Notes: a model not told the origin generated them from the sequence alone. Positions 24,647-33,189 are shown, counted from the first letter of the stretch. The stretch: 64,000 nucleotides of DNA from Sporichthya polymorpha DSM 43042 (GCF_000384115.1 NZ_KB913029.1:2641057-2705056); one strand, 5' to 3'. Numbers and translations are program-made.

Positions 24647-26050
24647 ATGGACACGATGGAGCGGGTCACCGCACGGCCCTACCCGGTGCGGGTGAGCGGC
24701 CGACGTGACCCCGAGCTCTCGCGCTGGCTGTGGCTGGTGAAGTGGGCGGCCGCGCTGCCGCACTTCGTCATCCTCGCGTTCCTCTGGCTGGCGTTCGTCG
24801 TCCTCACCGCCGTCGCCGGCGTCGCGATCCTCCTGACGGGGCGTTACCCCGCGGCGATCTTCGACTTCAACGTCGGGGTCCTGCGCTGGACCTGGCGGGT
24901 GCAGCACTATTCCTACGGTGCGCTCGGGACCGACCGGTACCCGCCCTTCACCCTCGCCGATGTGCCGGACTACCCGGCCCGGCTGGAGATCGACCGGCCC
25001 GAGCGACTGTCCCGCGGCCTGGTGCTCGTGAAGTGGTGGCTGCTGGCGATCCCGCACTACGTGATCGTCGCGCTGTTCGTCGGCGGCTTCGGCCCGCTCT
25101 TCGACGGCGACGGATCCTTCCCCTGGATCTTCACCGGGCTCGTCGGGGTCCTGGTCCTCGCAGCCGGCGTCGTTCTGCTCTTCACGGGCCGTTACCCCGA
25201 GCCCCTGTACGACCTCGCGGTCGGCATGGACCGATGGGCGCTCCGGGTCGCGGCCTACGCCGGGTTGATGACCGATGCGTACCCGCCCTTCCGCCTCGAC
25301 ACCGGCGGGGCGGATCCGGGAACGGTCGAGGTCGACACGCCGGCGCCGAGCATCGCTCCGGAGGCGGCCGCCACCGGAACCGGATGGACGGCGCGGCGGG
25401 TGACCTCCGTCGTCGCGGGTGCGGTGCTCGCGTTGACCGGTAGCGGTCTGGCCGCCGCGGGCGGAGCGATGCTCTGGGCGGACCGCACCCAGCGGACCGA
25501 CGGCCTGCTGATGACGCCGCACCGGCACTACGACACGTCCAGCTACGCCCTCGTGAGCGAGGAGATCGACCTTCCCGACCTCGACCTCGGACGCTTCGGC
25601 CCGGATTCCCTGCTCGGCACCGTCCGCGTCGAGGTACCGACCTCTGCTGCACAGCCGGTCTTCGTCGGGATTGCGCGCACCGACGACGTCGAGACATTCC
25701 TGAACGGGGTTGCTCATGCGAGGATCTCGGACCTCTCGCGCGACGCGGCGCCTGTCCTGGTTCCCGGCGACCGGGTCCCCGCGGACCCCGCATCGGCCGG
25801 CATCTGGGTCGCCTCGACGGCCGGGTCGCCTCCGCAGGCGCTGACGTGGGACTCCGAGGGCGGCGACTGGTCGGTCGTGCTGATGCCCCCCGACGGCAAC
25901 GCCGGGTTCGGTCTCACGGTCCGCGCCGGCGCGGAGGTCCCGGCCCTGCCCTGGCTCGCTGGTGGCGCCCTCGGCCTGGGCGGCGTCCTGCTGATCGGTG
26001 GCCTGGTGCTCATGGTCGTCCCGGTCACCCGGGCCGCCCATCGCGTCTGA
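24647..26050 (+). CDS. DUF4389 domain membrane protein
   Basis: From ATG 24647 this 467-residue protein has two repeats of the DUF4389 pattern: WLWLVKWAAALPHFVILAFL with LTGRYPAAIFDFNVGVLRW, then LVLVKWWLLAIPHYVIVALF with FTGRYPEPLYDLAVGMDRW. After these come a further membrane segment (about residue 265), an extracytoplasmic beta-rich domain and a final C-terminal membrane segment. The function of DUF4389 is unknown. The start has AGGAGGAGAGGAG just upstream; GTG 24611, overlapping the previous stop, is an in-frame alternative. It is the third gene of the flavodoxin operon and converges on a USP gene. Confidence 0.8.
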   Translation: MDTMERVTARPYPVRVSGRRDPELSRWLWLVKWAAALPHFVILAFLWLAFVVLTAVAGVAILLTGRYPAAIFDFNVGVLRWTWRVQHYSYGALGTDRYPPFTLADVPDYPARLEIDRPERLSRGLVLVKWWLLAIPHYVIVALFVGGFGPLFDGDGSFPWIFTGLVGVLVLAAGVVLLFTGRYPEPLYDLAVGMDRWALRVAAYAGLMTDAYPPFRLDTGGADPGTVEVDTPAPSIAPEAAATGTGWTARRVTSVVAGAVLALTGSGLAAAGGAMLWADRTQRTDGLLMTPHRHYDTSSYALVSEEIDLPDLDLGRFGPDSLLGTVRVEVPTSAAQPVFVGIARTDDVETFLNGVAHARISDLSRDAAPVLVPGDRVPADPASAGIWVASTAGSPPQALTWDSEGGDWSVVLMPPDGNAGFGLTVRAGAEVPALPWLAGGALGLGGVLLIGGLVLMVVPVTRAAHRV

Positions 26051-26083
26051 CGTCGGGGCGCCGGGGAGTTCAGGTGCGGGGGT

Positions 26084-26509
26084 TCAGCGCGCGGGGACGA
26101 TGACGACCGGGGTGGTGCCGCGGCGGACGCAGGCCTCGCTGACCGAACCGAGGAGGGTGGTGGCGAGCCCGCCCTTGCCGTGGCTGCCGACGACGAGGAG
26201 ATCGGCGTCCCGGGCCGCGTCGAGGAGGACGTCGGCCGGCTTGCCGGGGACCACGCGGCTGGTGATGGTCGGCTGAGTTTCCTGATGGTGCATCAGGACA
26301 TCCTGGAGGTCGTGGCGCAGTTGCGCGGTCGCGGTCTCCTCAGCGAGGTCCCGGCCGTCGGTGCCGCCGGCGGCGAAGGAGAGCGGCTCGGGCTGGTAGG
26401 CGAGGACCACGTCCAGCTTCGAGCCCGCCCCGAGGGCGTGGCGGACGGCCCAGTCCAGAGCCCGGCGTCCGCCGGCCGAACCGTCCACGCCGACGACGAG
26501 CCGTTCCAT
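26084..26509 (-). CDS. Universal stress protein (single domain, ATP-binding type)
   Basis: This 141-residue USP starts RLVVGVDGSAGGRRALDWAV and has an intact nucleotide loop, GSHGKGGLATTLLGS, followed by TPVVIVPA. The ATG at 26509 follows AGGGAGA. It lies 28 bp after the nitroreductase gene and is probably the last gene of an operon that starts at 29062 with the Rv2004c-like kinase. The protein is closely similar to the USP at 39011, which also sits next to an Acg-type nitroreductase. That suggests an ancient duplicated pair. Confidence 0.9.
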   Translation of the reverse strand: MERLVVGVDGSAGGRRALDWAVRHALGAGSKLDVVLAYQPEPLSFAAGGTDGRDLAEETATAQLRHDLQDVLMHHQETQPTITSRVVPGKPADVLLDAARDADLLVVGSHGKGGLATTLLGSVSEACVRRGTTPVVIVPAR

Positions 26510-26537
26510 GGTGTCTCCCTGGGCTGGGGCACGACCC

Positions 26538-27560
26538 TCAGTGCCCGGTGAGGTGATCCTCGTGCAGAAAGTCCTGCAGGTCACGTCGGGGGACCGGTGC
26601 GGTGGCTCCCGCCCGTCCGATCCGGAAGAGGAACTGTGGGTAGAAGTTCAGCCCGAGTTCGCGCCGGAACTCACTGCGCGTCTCGGGGAGTTCGAGTGCC
26701 TGCATGATCGGGCTGGTCGCGTAGCCGAACCGGGCGATCTCCAGGAACACGTGCTCCAGGGCCTCGCCGGCTCGGAGCCAGTCGGAGCGGGAGTCGCCAT
26801 CGGTCCCGAGCAGCATCATCGTTTGGTGGCGGGTGGAGTGCACGTCGGCGGGGAGCCGCCCGTGGCCGTGCGAGTCGAAGTCCCGGAGCGGGATCTCGTC
26901 GACGGTGCTTCCGTCGACCTTCGGCACCGCGATCGCGGGAACGCCGTCGGGGCGGTCGGGGTCGTCGGTGCTCCAGTTCCGAAGCTCGGCGCGGAAGGCG
27001 GGGTTCCCGAACTGGCGGGCGTCGGCACGGCGCGTCAGGCGGGCCACGACCTCGCGGTGCTCCTCGCGGTGGACGGCAGTGAGGATCGCGCCCTCGACCA
27101 GGGCGGCAGCGGAGAGCCGCGCGAGGAAGCCGGTCGAGATCTCGTCCTCGGTGAAGCGGGTTCGGTTGGTGCGGCGTAGCGGGATCGTCGCAGCGATCTC
27201 GCGCAGTGTGCCCCGGGCGGCACGCTCGTCCTCGTCGAGGTCGAGAGCGCCCAGGACCTCCAACCGTGCGAACACGAGCGAGTTCTCGCCCTCCGGGAAC
27301 CGCGAGATCCGGTAGCCGGTGTCCTCACCGGCGAGCGAGGCGCGGGCGTTGAACAGGGCACAACCGCAGCTGATCCAGGACTGCCGCGCGTGGGGATCGA
27401 TCGCCGGCACGAGGCGCTCCGGGTCGAGGGAGAGCACCAGGGCGTCGCCGTCGATCTCCATCCGCCACGGCTGGGTGTTGTGGATCGAGGGGGCCATCCG
27501 GGCGCGGTCCGCGGCGCGGCGCAGAGCCATGCGTGCGTGGTGGGACGTGGCGGCAGTCAT
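26538..27560 (-). CDS. Acg-family FMN-binding nitroreductase-like protein
   Basis: This 340-residue protein has the family N-terminal motif RMAPSIHNTQPWRMEIDG, then SWISCGCALFNARASLA. The C-terminal region includes WLRAGEALEHVFLEIARFGYATSPIMQALELP and LGLNFYPQFLFRIGRAG. It matches the Acg/Rv2032, Rv3127 and Rv3131 proteins of the M. tuberculosis DosR regulon. These are nitroreductase-fold proteins whose FMN site is partly covered and whose role may be flavin sequestration. The ATG at 27560 follows AAGGAG. It is 26 bp downstream of the kinase gene and 28 bp upstream of the USP gene, so the three form an operon. Confidence 0.88.
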   Translation of the reverse strand: MTAATSHHARMALRRAADRARMAPSIHNTQPWRMEIDGDALVLSLDPERLVPAIDPHARQSWISCGCALFNARASLAGEDTGYRISRFPEGENSLVFARLEVLGALDLDEDERAARGTLREIAATIPLRRTNRTRFTEDEISTGFLARLSAAALVEGAILTAVHREEHREVVARLTRRADARQFGNPAFRAELRNWSTDDPDRPDGVPAIAVPKVDGSTVDEIPLRDFDSHGHGRLPADVHSTRHQTMMLLGTDGDSRSDWLRAGEALEHVFLEIARFGYATSPIMQALELPETRSEFRRELGLNFYPQFLFRIGRAGATAPVPRRDLQDFLHEDHLTGH

Positions 27561-27586
27561 CGGAACTCCTTCGGTCTGATGGGGCG

Positions 27587-29062
27587 TCACCGCAGGCGTC
27601 CGAGGACGACGTCGACGGCATGTTTGTGGGCGTCGGCGAGCTCGCCGCCGGTGTCGACGGCGACCGCGTCGGGCCAGGAGTCGGCGTGCGCGCGCATGGC
27701 GGCGGCGATCTCGGCGTTCGCGTCGGACGGTCCGCGACGGCCGACCATCCGCGCGTCCGCGACCTCGGCGGGGGCGACGCACTGCAGCCCGACGAGGACG
27801 GCGGCCGCCCGTTCCGCGAGTTCGCGGGCCCGGTCCCGTGGAGCCGCCGAGGTCCACGACCCGTCGAGGATCACCGACCGGCCGTGCGCGAGCAGCGCCT
27901 CGGCGCGGTCCAGAACGGCCGCGTAGGTCGCCGCGATGTGCTCCGGCGTGTAGAGCCCGTCGCCGTAGCCGGCGGGGGCGGGGGTGTCGGGGTCGAGCCC
28001 GGCGATCTCCTTGCGGACGCGGTCGGTGCTGATCACGGCGCAGTCGAGGTCGGCGGCGATGGAGTGCGCGAGCGTCGACTTACCCGTCCCGGGGAGGCCG
28101 CCGACGAGGATGAGACGGACGGTGGCCGCCGCCAGGTGGTCGAGGCACAACTGTGCGAGGGCTCGCGCGGCGGCGGGTGCCTCCGGGTCGCCCTGCCGGG
28201 CGCGCACGCAGGTGACCTTCGCGCGGACGAACGCCCGGTACGCCTGGTAGTGGTGCACGAGCGACGCCGGGGCGTCGTCGCCGGTGTGACGGCGGTACTC
28301 GGTGAGCAGGGACCTGCTCAGGTCGGGGGCACCGAGGCGCTCGAGATCCATCGCGAGGAACGCGATGTCGTCGATCCGGTCGACGTGCCGCAGGTGGTCG
28401 TCGAACTCCAGGCAGTCGAGGATCTGCGGCCCTTCGGGCAGCAGGAAGATGTCGTCGGCGAGCAGGTCGCCGTGCCCGTCGACGACGCGACCGGCGGCGA
28501 TGCGCGCATCGAACAGCGGCGCGCGACCGTTCAGGTACCGAAGGGCGGCGTCCTCGACGGCATCGATGACGTCGGCCCCGAGGGGAGCGTCGGGCCAGGC
28601 CGCGAGCAGGGCGCGCAGCTCGGTGAAGCCGGCCGCCCAGTGCGCCCGGACGGCGGCCGCGGTCGCGTCGGCGTCGATGTCGGGCCGCCGGTCGCAGTCG
28701 GCGTGGAAGTCCGCGATCCGGCGCGCGATCTCGGCGATCTCCGGGCCGCCGGCCTGGCCCTGGCGCACGAGGGTCGCCAGTCGGGCCTCCGGTGGCATGC
28801 GATTCATCACAATCACCGGTTCGCACTGCTGCCCGTCGGGCAGGTGCAGTTCGGCGACGCCGAGGTAGGCATCGGGCGCGAGGCGCCGATTGAGCTCGAC
28901 CTCGCGGCGACAGACGCGGGCTCGTTCGGCCACCGAGGTGAAGTCACAGAATCCCAGGTCAACCGGCTTCTTCACCTTGTAGGCACGGTCGCCGACGAGC
29001 ATCACCACACCGGTGTGGGTCTCGTGGACCTGTGCGTACGGGGTGAAGCTCTCCTCGGACAC
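27587..29062 (-). CDS. Bifunctional phosphotransferase/AAA-type kinase (Rv2004c-like)
   Basis: This 491-residue protein joins two parts. The N-terminal half is an aminoglycoside-phosphotransferase/kinase-fold domain (VMLVGDRAYKVKKPVDLGF; VVDGHGDLLADDIFL carries the HGD catalytic motif; ILDCLEFDD is the Mg-binding region). The C-terminal half is a zeta-toxin-like P-loop kinase with LVGGLPGTGKSTLAHSIA and SVILDGSWT. Length and arrangement match M. tuberculosis Rv2004c, a member of the DosR regulon. GTG 29062 follows GAGGAGGCGGGC. It is divergent from devS across a 136-bp gap containing two DevR-box-like sites. The substrate is unknown. Confidence 0.87.
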   Translation of the reverse strand: MSEESFTPYAQVHETHTGVVMLVGDRAYKVKKPVDLGFCDFTSVAERARVCRREVELNRRLAPDAYLGVAELHLPDGQQCEPVIVMNRMPPEARLATLVRQGQAGGPEIAEIARRIADFHADCDRRPDIDADATAAAVRAHWAAGFTELRALLAAWPDAPLGADVIDAVEDAALRYLNGRAPLFDARIAAGRVVDGHGDLLADDIFLLPEGPQILDCLEFDDHLRHVDRIDDIAFLAMDLERLGAPDLSRSLLTEYRRHTGDDAPASLVHHYQAYRAFVRAKVTCVRARQGDPEAPAAARALAQLCLDHLAAATVRLILVGGLPGTGKSTLAHSIAADLDCAVISTDRVRKEIAGLDPDTPAPAGYGDGLYTPEHIAATYAAVLDRAEALLAHGRSVILDGSWTSAAPRDRARELAERAAAVLVGLQCVAPAEVADARMVGRRGPSDANAEIAAAMRAHADSWPDAVAVDTGGELADAHKHAVDVVLGRLR

Positions 29063-29148
29063 GCCCGCCTCCTCGTGTGTCGCGCGGCTCACCTCGAGAC
29101 TGCCCCTGTTGGGCGGTCGGGAACAGGGTCGCTCGGCCGGGACGCGCG

Positions 29149-29184
29149 GGGCCGGTGGTCCCTGGCCCAGGGGCCGACCGGTCC
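29149..29184. promoter_or_regulatory. Two DevR-box-like sites in the devS divergent promoter
   Basis: GGGCCGGTGGTCCC (29149-29162) fits GGGNCNNNNGNCCC exactly. GGGCCGACCGGTCC (29171-29184) fits with one mismatch. The centres are 22 bp apart, about two helical turns, as in known tandem DevR sites. The position suggests autoregulation of devSR and control of the Rv2004c-like operon. Confidence 0.55.
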
Positions 29185-29198
29185 GGCATGCTGGGCAG

Positions 29199-30920
29199 GT
29201 GACCGGTGCCGACCCGTCTTCCCCGCTGCCGCAAGCACCCCTGCTCGAGTTCGACCAGCTGCTGTTGCAGTTGGTCGACCGCGCGCAGGAACTGATGGGA
29301 ACCCAGAGCCGCCTCCGTGGCCTGCTCGCGGCCAACACCGCGATCATCGGCAACCTGGCACTGCCGGTCGTGCTCCGGCGCATCGTCGAGGTGGCGTGCG
29401 ACCTGGTCAACGCCCGGTACGGGGCGCTCGGTGTCCTTGCACCGGTCGGCGGTCTTGAGGAGTTCATCCACGTCGGCATGGACGACGACGCGGTCGAGCG
29501 CATCGGCCACCTTCCGGCGGGCAAGGGCCTGCTCGGCGCGCTCATCGACGACCCGCAGCCGATCCGGCTCCGCAACATCGGAGACGATGCGCGTTCGGTC
29601 GGGTTTCCCGCGAACCATCCGCCGATGGCCAGCTTCCTCGGTGTGCCGATCCGCGTTCGCGACGAGGTGTTCGGCAACCTCTATCTTTCCGAATCGGCGT
29701 CCGGTCGGTTCTCCGAGGACGACGAACGCGTCGTCATCGCCCTCGCCGCGACCGCCGGTGTCGTCATCGAGAACGCACGCCTGTTCGAGCAGTCCAAGCG
29801 TCGGCAGGACTGGTTGCAGGCGTCGATGCAGATTCAGCAGCGGCTGATGGCGCCGGGCGGCGAGGATCCGCTGAAGCTGATTGCCCGTCAGGCTCGGTTG
29901 CTGGCGGAAGCGGATCTGGTCTCGGTGGTGTTGCCGGCGGTGGATCCGGAGGTGCTGCACGTGGCGGTCGCCTCGGGCGACCACTCGGCGGAGATCGTCG
30001 GGTACACCTATCCCCGCGAGGACTCGATGGTCGGACTCGCGCTGCAGACCGGACAACCGGTCATGCTCGGGGACGCGGCGGCGGAGGACCGGCACGTGGT
30101 GCACCTCTCCCGCGTGATCGAGGTGGGGCCGACCATGGTCGTCCCGCTCATCGGGGCGGAGGGGACCCGTGGCGCGCTGACGGTGGCACGGCAGCGCGGG
30201 CGCCGCCGGTTCGACGACGCCGACCTCGACATGGCGCTCGCGTTCGCGAACCATGCCGCGGTGGCGCTCGAACTGGCGGACGCCCGGCACGACCAGGAAC
30301 GGGTGCTCCTGCTGGAGGACCGGGACCGGATTGCCCGTGATCTGCACGACCACGTCATCCAGCGGCTCTTCGCCGCGGGCATGACGCTGCAAGGAGCGGC
30401 CGGGCTGCGAGAAGCCGAACGGACGGCGCGGATCGATCGGGTGGTGACGGACATCGACGACGTCATCGCCCAGATCCGGACCTCGATCTTCGGCCTGCGT
30501 GGGTCGGTGGCGCAGCGGCCGAACGCCCCCCGCGCCCGCCTGCTCGAAGTGGTCGGTGAGGCCAGGAGGGTGCTCGGTTTCGAGCCGCGGGTGCGGTTCG
30601 GCGGGCCGGTGGACACCATGGTCGGGCCGGACCTGGCCGACGACCTCGTGGCCGTCGCCCGGGAGGCGCTGAGCAACGCCGCTCGGCACGCGCAGGCGAC
30701 TACGGTGGAGCTGTCGGTGACGGTCGCGGCGGACGCGTTGTCGCTGGAGGTCGTCGACGACGGCGTCGGGCTGGGTGAGATCACCCGGCGCAGCGGGCTG
30801 GACAACATGCGCGTCCGGGCCGAGCAGTACGGCGGCACGCTCGAGGTGGGACCCGCCCCAACCGAGCACACGACACCGAACCGCGAAGGGACACACCTGC
30901 GATGGACGATTCCGCTGTGA
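29199..30920 (+). CDS. devS: GAF-domain sensor histidine kinase, DevS/DosS-like
   Basis: This 573-residue kinase has two GAF domains (about residues 40-195 and 215-370), a HisKA_3 helix DRDRIARDLHDHVIQRLF with phospho-acceptor His383, and a C-terminal HATPase_c (REALSNAARHAQAT; VDDGVGLGEITRRSGLDNM). GAF-1 contains FPANHPPMASFLGVPIRV with His140. In M. tuberculosis DosS the heme-ligating histidine lies in the equivalent HPP segment (from memory), so this is probably a heme sensor of O2, NO or CO or of redox state. The GTG start at 29199 is the best in-frame start but its ribosome binding site is weak. It overlaps devR by 19 bases. Confidence 0.92.
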   Translation: MTGADPSSPLPQAPLLEFDQLLLQLVDRAQELMGTQSRLRGLLAANTAIIGNLALPVVLRRIVEVACDLVNARYGALGVLAPVGGLEEFIHVGMDDDAVERIGHLPAGKGLLGALIDDPQPIRLRNIGDDARSVGFPANHPPMASFLGVPIRVRDEVFGNLYLSESASGRFSEDDERVVIALAATAGVVIENARLFEQSKRRQDWLQASMQIQQRLMAPGGEDPLKLIARQARLLAEADLVSVVLPAVDPEVLHVAVASGDHSAEIVGYTYPREDSMVGLALQTGQPVMLGDAAAEDRHVVHLSRVIEVGPTMVVPLIGAEGTRGALTVARQRGRRRFDDADLDMALAFANHAAVALELADARHDQERVLLLEDRDRIARDLHDHVIQRLFAAGMTLQGAAGLREAERTARIDRVVTDIDDVIAQIRTSIFGLRGSVAQRPNAPRARLLEVVGEARRVLGFEPRVRFGGPVDTMVGPDLADDLVAVAREALSNAARHAQATTVELSVTVAADALSLEVVDDGVGLGEITRRSGLDNMRVRAEQYGGTLEVGPAPTEHTTPNREGTHLRWTIPL

Positions 30921-31579
30921 ACCCGGAGGCGGACGAGCGCATCACCGTGTTCCTGCTCGACGACCACGAGATCGTGCGTCGGGGCATCGCCGATCTGCTC
31001 GAGGCTGCTCCGGACATCACGGTCGTCGGTGACGCCGGCACGGCGGCGCAGGCGTTGCCACGCATCAAGGCGCTGCAGCCGAAGGTCGCGGTGCTCGACG
31101 GCCGGCTCCCGGACGGCAGTGGCATCGACGTCTGTCGCGACGTCCGGTCCGCCGTCCCCGCCACGCGCTGCATCATCCTGACGTCCTACGACGACGACGA
31201 CGCGATCCTCGCCTCCGTGATGGCCGGCGCTGCGGGCTACCTGCTCAAGGAGATCAAGGGCAGCAATCTCATCGACGCGATCCGGCAGGTTGCCGCTGGC
31301 CACTCGCTGCTCGACCCGGCGGTGACCGAACGGGTCCTCACCCGGCTGCGCGAAGGCGACAAGCTTGATCCGAGGTGGGAGGCGCTGACCGCCCGCGAGC
31401 GCGAGATCCTCGACCTCGTCACCGAGGGCATGACGAACCGGGAGATCGGCGAGCAACTCTTCCTCGCCGAGAAGACCGTCAAGAACTATGTCTCCGTCAT
31501 GCTCACCAAGCTCGGCATGGAGCGCCGGGCCCAGGCGGCGGTCTTCGGTGCCGAGATGCGCAAGAAGGACCAGCACTGA
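30902..31579 (+). CDS. devR: LuxR/NarL-family response regulator DevR/DosR
   Basis: This 225-residue regulator has a receiver domain with acidic pocket LLDDHE and phospho-acceptor Asp66 (VAVLDGRLPDGSG). The C-terminal LuxR helix-turn-helix reads LTAREREILDLVTEGMTNRE and AEKTVKNYVSVMLTKLGMER. The recognition segment AEKTVKNYVS and the C-terminal RRAQAAVF are almost as in M. tuberculosis DevR. It is co-transcribed with and overlaps devS. It is the likely binder of the GGGNCNNNNGNCCC sites found across the window and so the master regulator of the island. Confidence 0.93.
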   Translation: MDDSAVNPEADERITVFLLDDHEIVRRGIADLLEAAPDITVVGDAGTAAQALPRIKALQPKVAVLDGRLPDGSGIDVCRDVRSAVPATRCIILTSYDDDDAILASVMAGAAGYLLKEIKGSNLIDAIRQVAAGHSLLDPAVTERVLTRLREGDKLDPRWEALTAREREILDLVTEGMTNREIGEQLFLAEKTVKNYVSVMLTKLGMERRAQAAVFGAEMRKKDQH

Positions 31580-31588
31580 CCGATCGCC

Positions 31589-31601
31589 CAGGCTTCGCCT
31601 G
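31589..31601. terminator. Short hairpin between convergent devR and ahpD-like genes
   Basis: CAGGC and GCCTG pair around TTC in the 30-bp convergent gap. The stem is only 5 bp and there is no U tract, so terminator function is tentative. Confidence 0.35.
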
Positions 31602-31609
31602 ACGGTTAC

Positions 31610-32002
31610 TCAGTTCTGCGGGCTCAGCTCGGCCTGGAACTCGCGGAAGGCCGAGAGCGCGCGGGGGCCGTACACCGTCCCCGGGCCGCCGGTCATGAGC
31701 AGGACGACGCCCAGAGTTTCCGCGACCTCCCGATCGGTCGCCCCCAACCGAGCCGCGCCTCGGGCGTGGGACGCGATACAGCCGTCGCACTGCGACGAAA
31801 CGGCCAGCGCGAGGGCGATCAGCTCCTTTGTCTTCGTGTCCAGGCTCCCCGGCGCCAGCGCGCTGGCGTGCAGGTCCGCGAAGCCGGCGTAAACCTCCGG
31901 GATCAGTCGACGGAGCTCCGCGCTGGGGCGTCGTAGCTCGTCCTGGACCCCAGCCCACGGCCGGGTCGTCTCGTCCTTGCTGGTGCAGGTGCAGGTCGAC
32001 AT
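31610..32002 (-). CDS. Carboxymuconolactone decarboxylase / AhpD-like alkylhydroperoxidase
   Basis: This 130-residue protein has the AhpD redox motif SSQCDGCIASHARGAARLGA (CxxC followed by His), typical of CMD-domain peroxidases that reduce hydroperoxides or act with thiol partners. The N-terminus has an additional CTC cysteine pair (MSTCTCTSKDE), which is unusual and may bind metal or participate in thiol exchange. The ATG at 32002 follows AAGGAG. It diverges from the DUF1876 gene across a 208-bp gap with an exact DevR-box-like site, and it converges on devR. Confidence 0.88.
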   Translation of the reverse strand: MSTCTCTSKDETTRPWAGVQDELRRPSAELRRLIPEVYAGFADLHASALAPGSLDTKTKELIALALAVSSQCDGCIASHARGAARLGATDREVAETLGVVLLMTGGPGTVYGPRALSAFREFQAELSPQN

Positions 32003-32112
32003 CTCGGGCTCTCCTTCGGCTCCGGTGGCTCCCCCTCAGGGTCGTCCCGACCGTGCGCTCGCCGGCAGAGCCGATCGCCCCGGGATCTTCGGGTCCGGTG
32101 TGGGTCGCAGTC

Positions 32113-32126
32113 GGGACCGTCGGCCC
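32113..32126. promoter_or_regulatory. DevR-box-like site upstream of DUF1876 gene
   Basis: GGGACCGTCGGCCC matches the GGGNCNNNNGNCCC core exactly, 84 bp upstream of the DUF1876 start and 110 bp from the AhpD-like start. A weaker related element (GGGATCTTCGGGTCC) lies just upstream, at about 32080-32095. Confidence 0.5.
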
Positions 32127-32210
32127 TGCTGCCGTCCCCACGGCACGGCCAGGCTCGGAGTGGGCGGACGCAGTCGCGCCGGCCGTGGGCACGAGGAGAG
32201 AGGCACTTCC

Positions 32211-32510
32211 ATGAACCAGGACGTCGCGGAGGCACCCGTCACGACCGTGCGCCGGAACTGGCACGTCGACCTGGCGATCGTCGAACGGGACGGACAGACG
32301 ACGGCGCACGCCTACCTCGTCGGGGACGGCCCGTTGCTGAACGCCGACGGGCGGGCGGGGCGCCGGGACAGCGATCCCGAGGCGCCGGTCGTCGGCGACG
32401 AGATCGCCGTCGCGCGAGCCCTCCGGCAACTCGCGGACCGTCTGCTCCGAGCCGCCCAGACCGACATGTCCCTGCTGAGCGCTGCGGACCGTCCGCAGGC
32501 CCGGTCTTGA
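32211..32510 (+). CDS. DUF1876 (Rv1738-like) dormancy protein
   Basis: This 99-residue protein belongs to DUF1876, the family of M. tuberculosis Rv1738 and Rv2632c. It has the N-terminal strand pattern NWHVDLAIVERDGQTTAHAYLV and a C-terminal helix VARALRQLADRLLRAAQTDM. Rv1738 is one of the most strongly DosR-induced genes, and its structure was reported to resemble ribosome hibernation factors. A role in translational silencing during dormancy is therefore possible. ATG 32211 follows GAGGAGAGAGG. A DevR-box-like site lies upstream. Confidence 0.88.
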   Translation: MNQDVAEAPVTTVRRNWHVDLAIVERDGQTTAHAYLVGDGPLLNADGRAGRRDSDPEAPVVGDEIAVARALRQLADRLLRAAQTDMSLLSAADRPQARS

Positions 32511-32530
32511 CAGTGTGACCCGGATCATTC

Positions 32531-32598
32531 ACCACTTCACAGTTGTGCAGTTGGCACAAGCTGCCGCCTCGGTATCCTATAACCACTACACAGTTGTG
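32531..32598. promoter_or_regulatory. Direct repeat with CACAGTTGTG palindromes, probable ArsR operators
   Basis: The 17-bp elements at 32531-32547 and 32582-32598 are identical at 16 positions (ACCACTTCACAGTTGTG and ACCACTACACAGTTGTG). Each ends in the palindrome CACAGTTGTG. They are 51 bp apart and flank an AT-richer stretch with TTGGCA and TATCCT that could be a promoter. The arsR start is 29 bp downstream, so autoregulation is likely. Confidence 0.6.
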
Positions 32599-32626
32599 AA
32601 CGAGTGAAGATGTTCCTGGAGGAACC

Positions 32627-32965
32627 ATGGCTCTCCCGCACCCGATCCCGGTGGACCTGGCCGAGATGATCGCGGCCCGCCTGCGCGTCATCGGTGATCC
32701 CATGCGTATCCGGATTCTCGATCTCCTCCGGGCCGGCGAGCTGTCGGTCGCGGAAATCACGGAACGCCTGGACACCAGTCAGCAGAACGCGTCCAAGCAC
32801 CTCGGAATCCTGCTGCAGGCGGGGATCGTGTCGCGGCGCAAGGACGGCACCAGCTCCTTCTACCGCGTCGCCGATCAGAACGTCTACGCCCTGTGTGAGC
32901 AGGTCTGCGGCGGGCTGCAGAGCCGGCTCTCCGAACTCAATGCCGTGATGGAGGGCACCTCATGA
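32627..32965 (+). CDS. ArsR-family transcriptional regulator
   Basis: This 112-residue winged-helix regulator has the DNA-binding helix TSQQNASKHLGILLQAGIVS and wing RKDGTSSFYRV. Two cysteines near the C-terminus (YALCEQVCGGL) could form a thiol or metal sensor site, similar to ArsR proteins that control sulfur or persulfide responses. ATG 32627 follows GGAGGAA. Its stop overlaps the start of the DUF2892 gene (ATGA), so arsR, DUF2892 and the MMPL gene form an operon. Direct-repeat operators lie upstream. Confidence 0.88.
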   Translation: MALPHPIPVDLAEMIAARLRVIGDPMRIRILDLLRAGELSVAEITERLDTSQQNASKHLGILLQAGIVSRRKDGTSSFYRVADQNVYALCEQVCGGLQSRLSELNAVMEGTS

Positions 32966-33189
32966 GCACCATTTCCGAGACCCGCACCGCGCCGCTCGAG
33001 CGAGTCCTGTTCGCGCTGGCGGGCACCGTCGTGCTGATCGCGGCGGCGCTGAGCGCCTTCGTCAGCTCGTGGTTCCTGCTGGTGGTGGCCTTCGTCGGGC
33101 TCAACCAGTGGCTCTACGTCCTCGTCGGCGACTGTCCGGCCTCGCTGGTCCTGTCCCGGCTGTTCGGGCTGAAACGGGGAATCCGATGA
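32962..33189 (+). CDS. DUF2892 (YgaP-type) small membrane protein
   Basis: This 75-residue protein has two membrane segments (VLFALAGTVVLIAAALSAFV and FLLVVAFVGLNQWLYVLVG) followed by DCPASLVLSRLFG. That is the usual DUF2892 pattern, also found fused to rhodanese domains in YgaP. The conserved cysteine in GDCP could carry persulfide. It overlaps both neighbours by four bases (ATGA), giving tight coupling between the ArsR regulator and the MMPL transporter. Confidence 0.85.
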   Translation: MSTISETRTAPLERVLFALAGTVVLIAAALSAFVSSWFLLVVAFVGLNQWLYVLVGDCPASLVLSRLFGLKRGIR

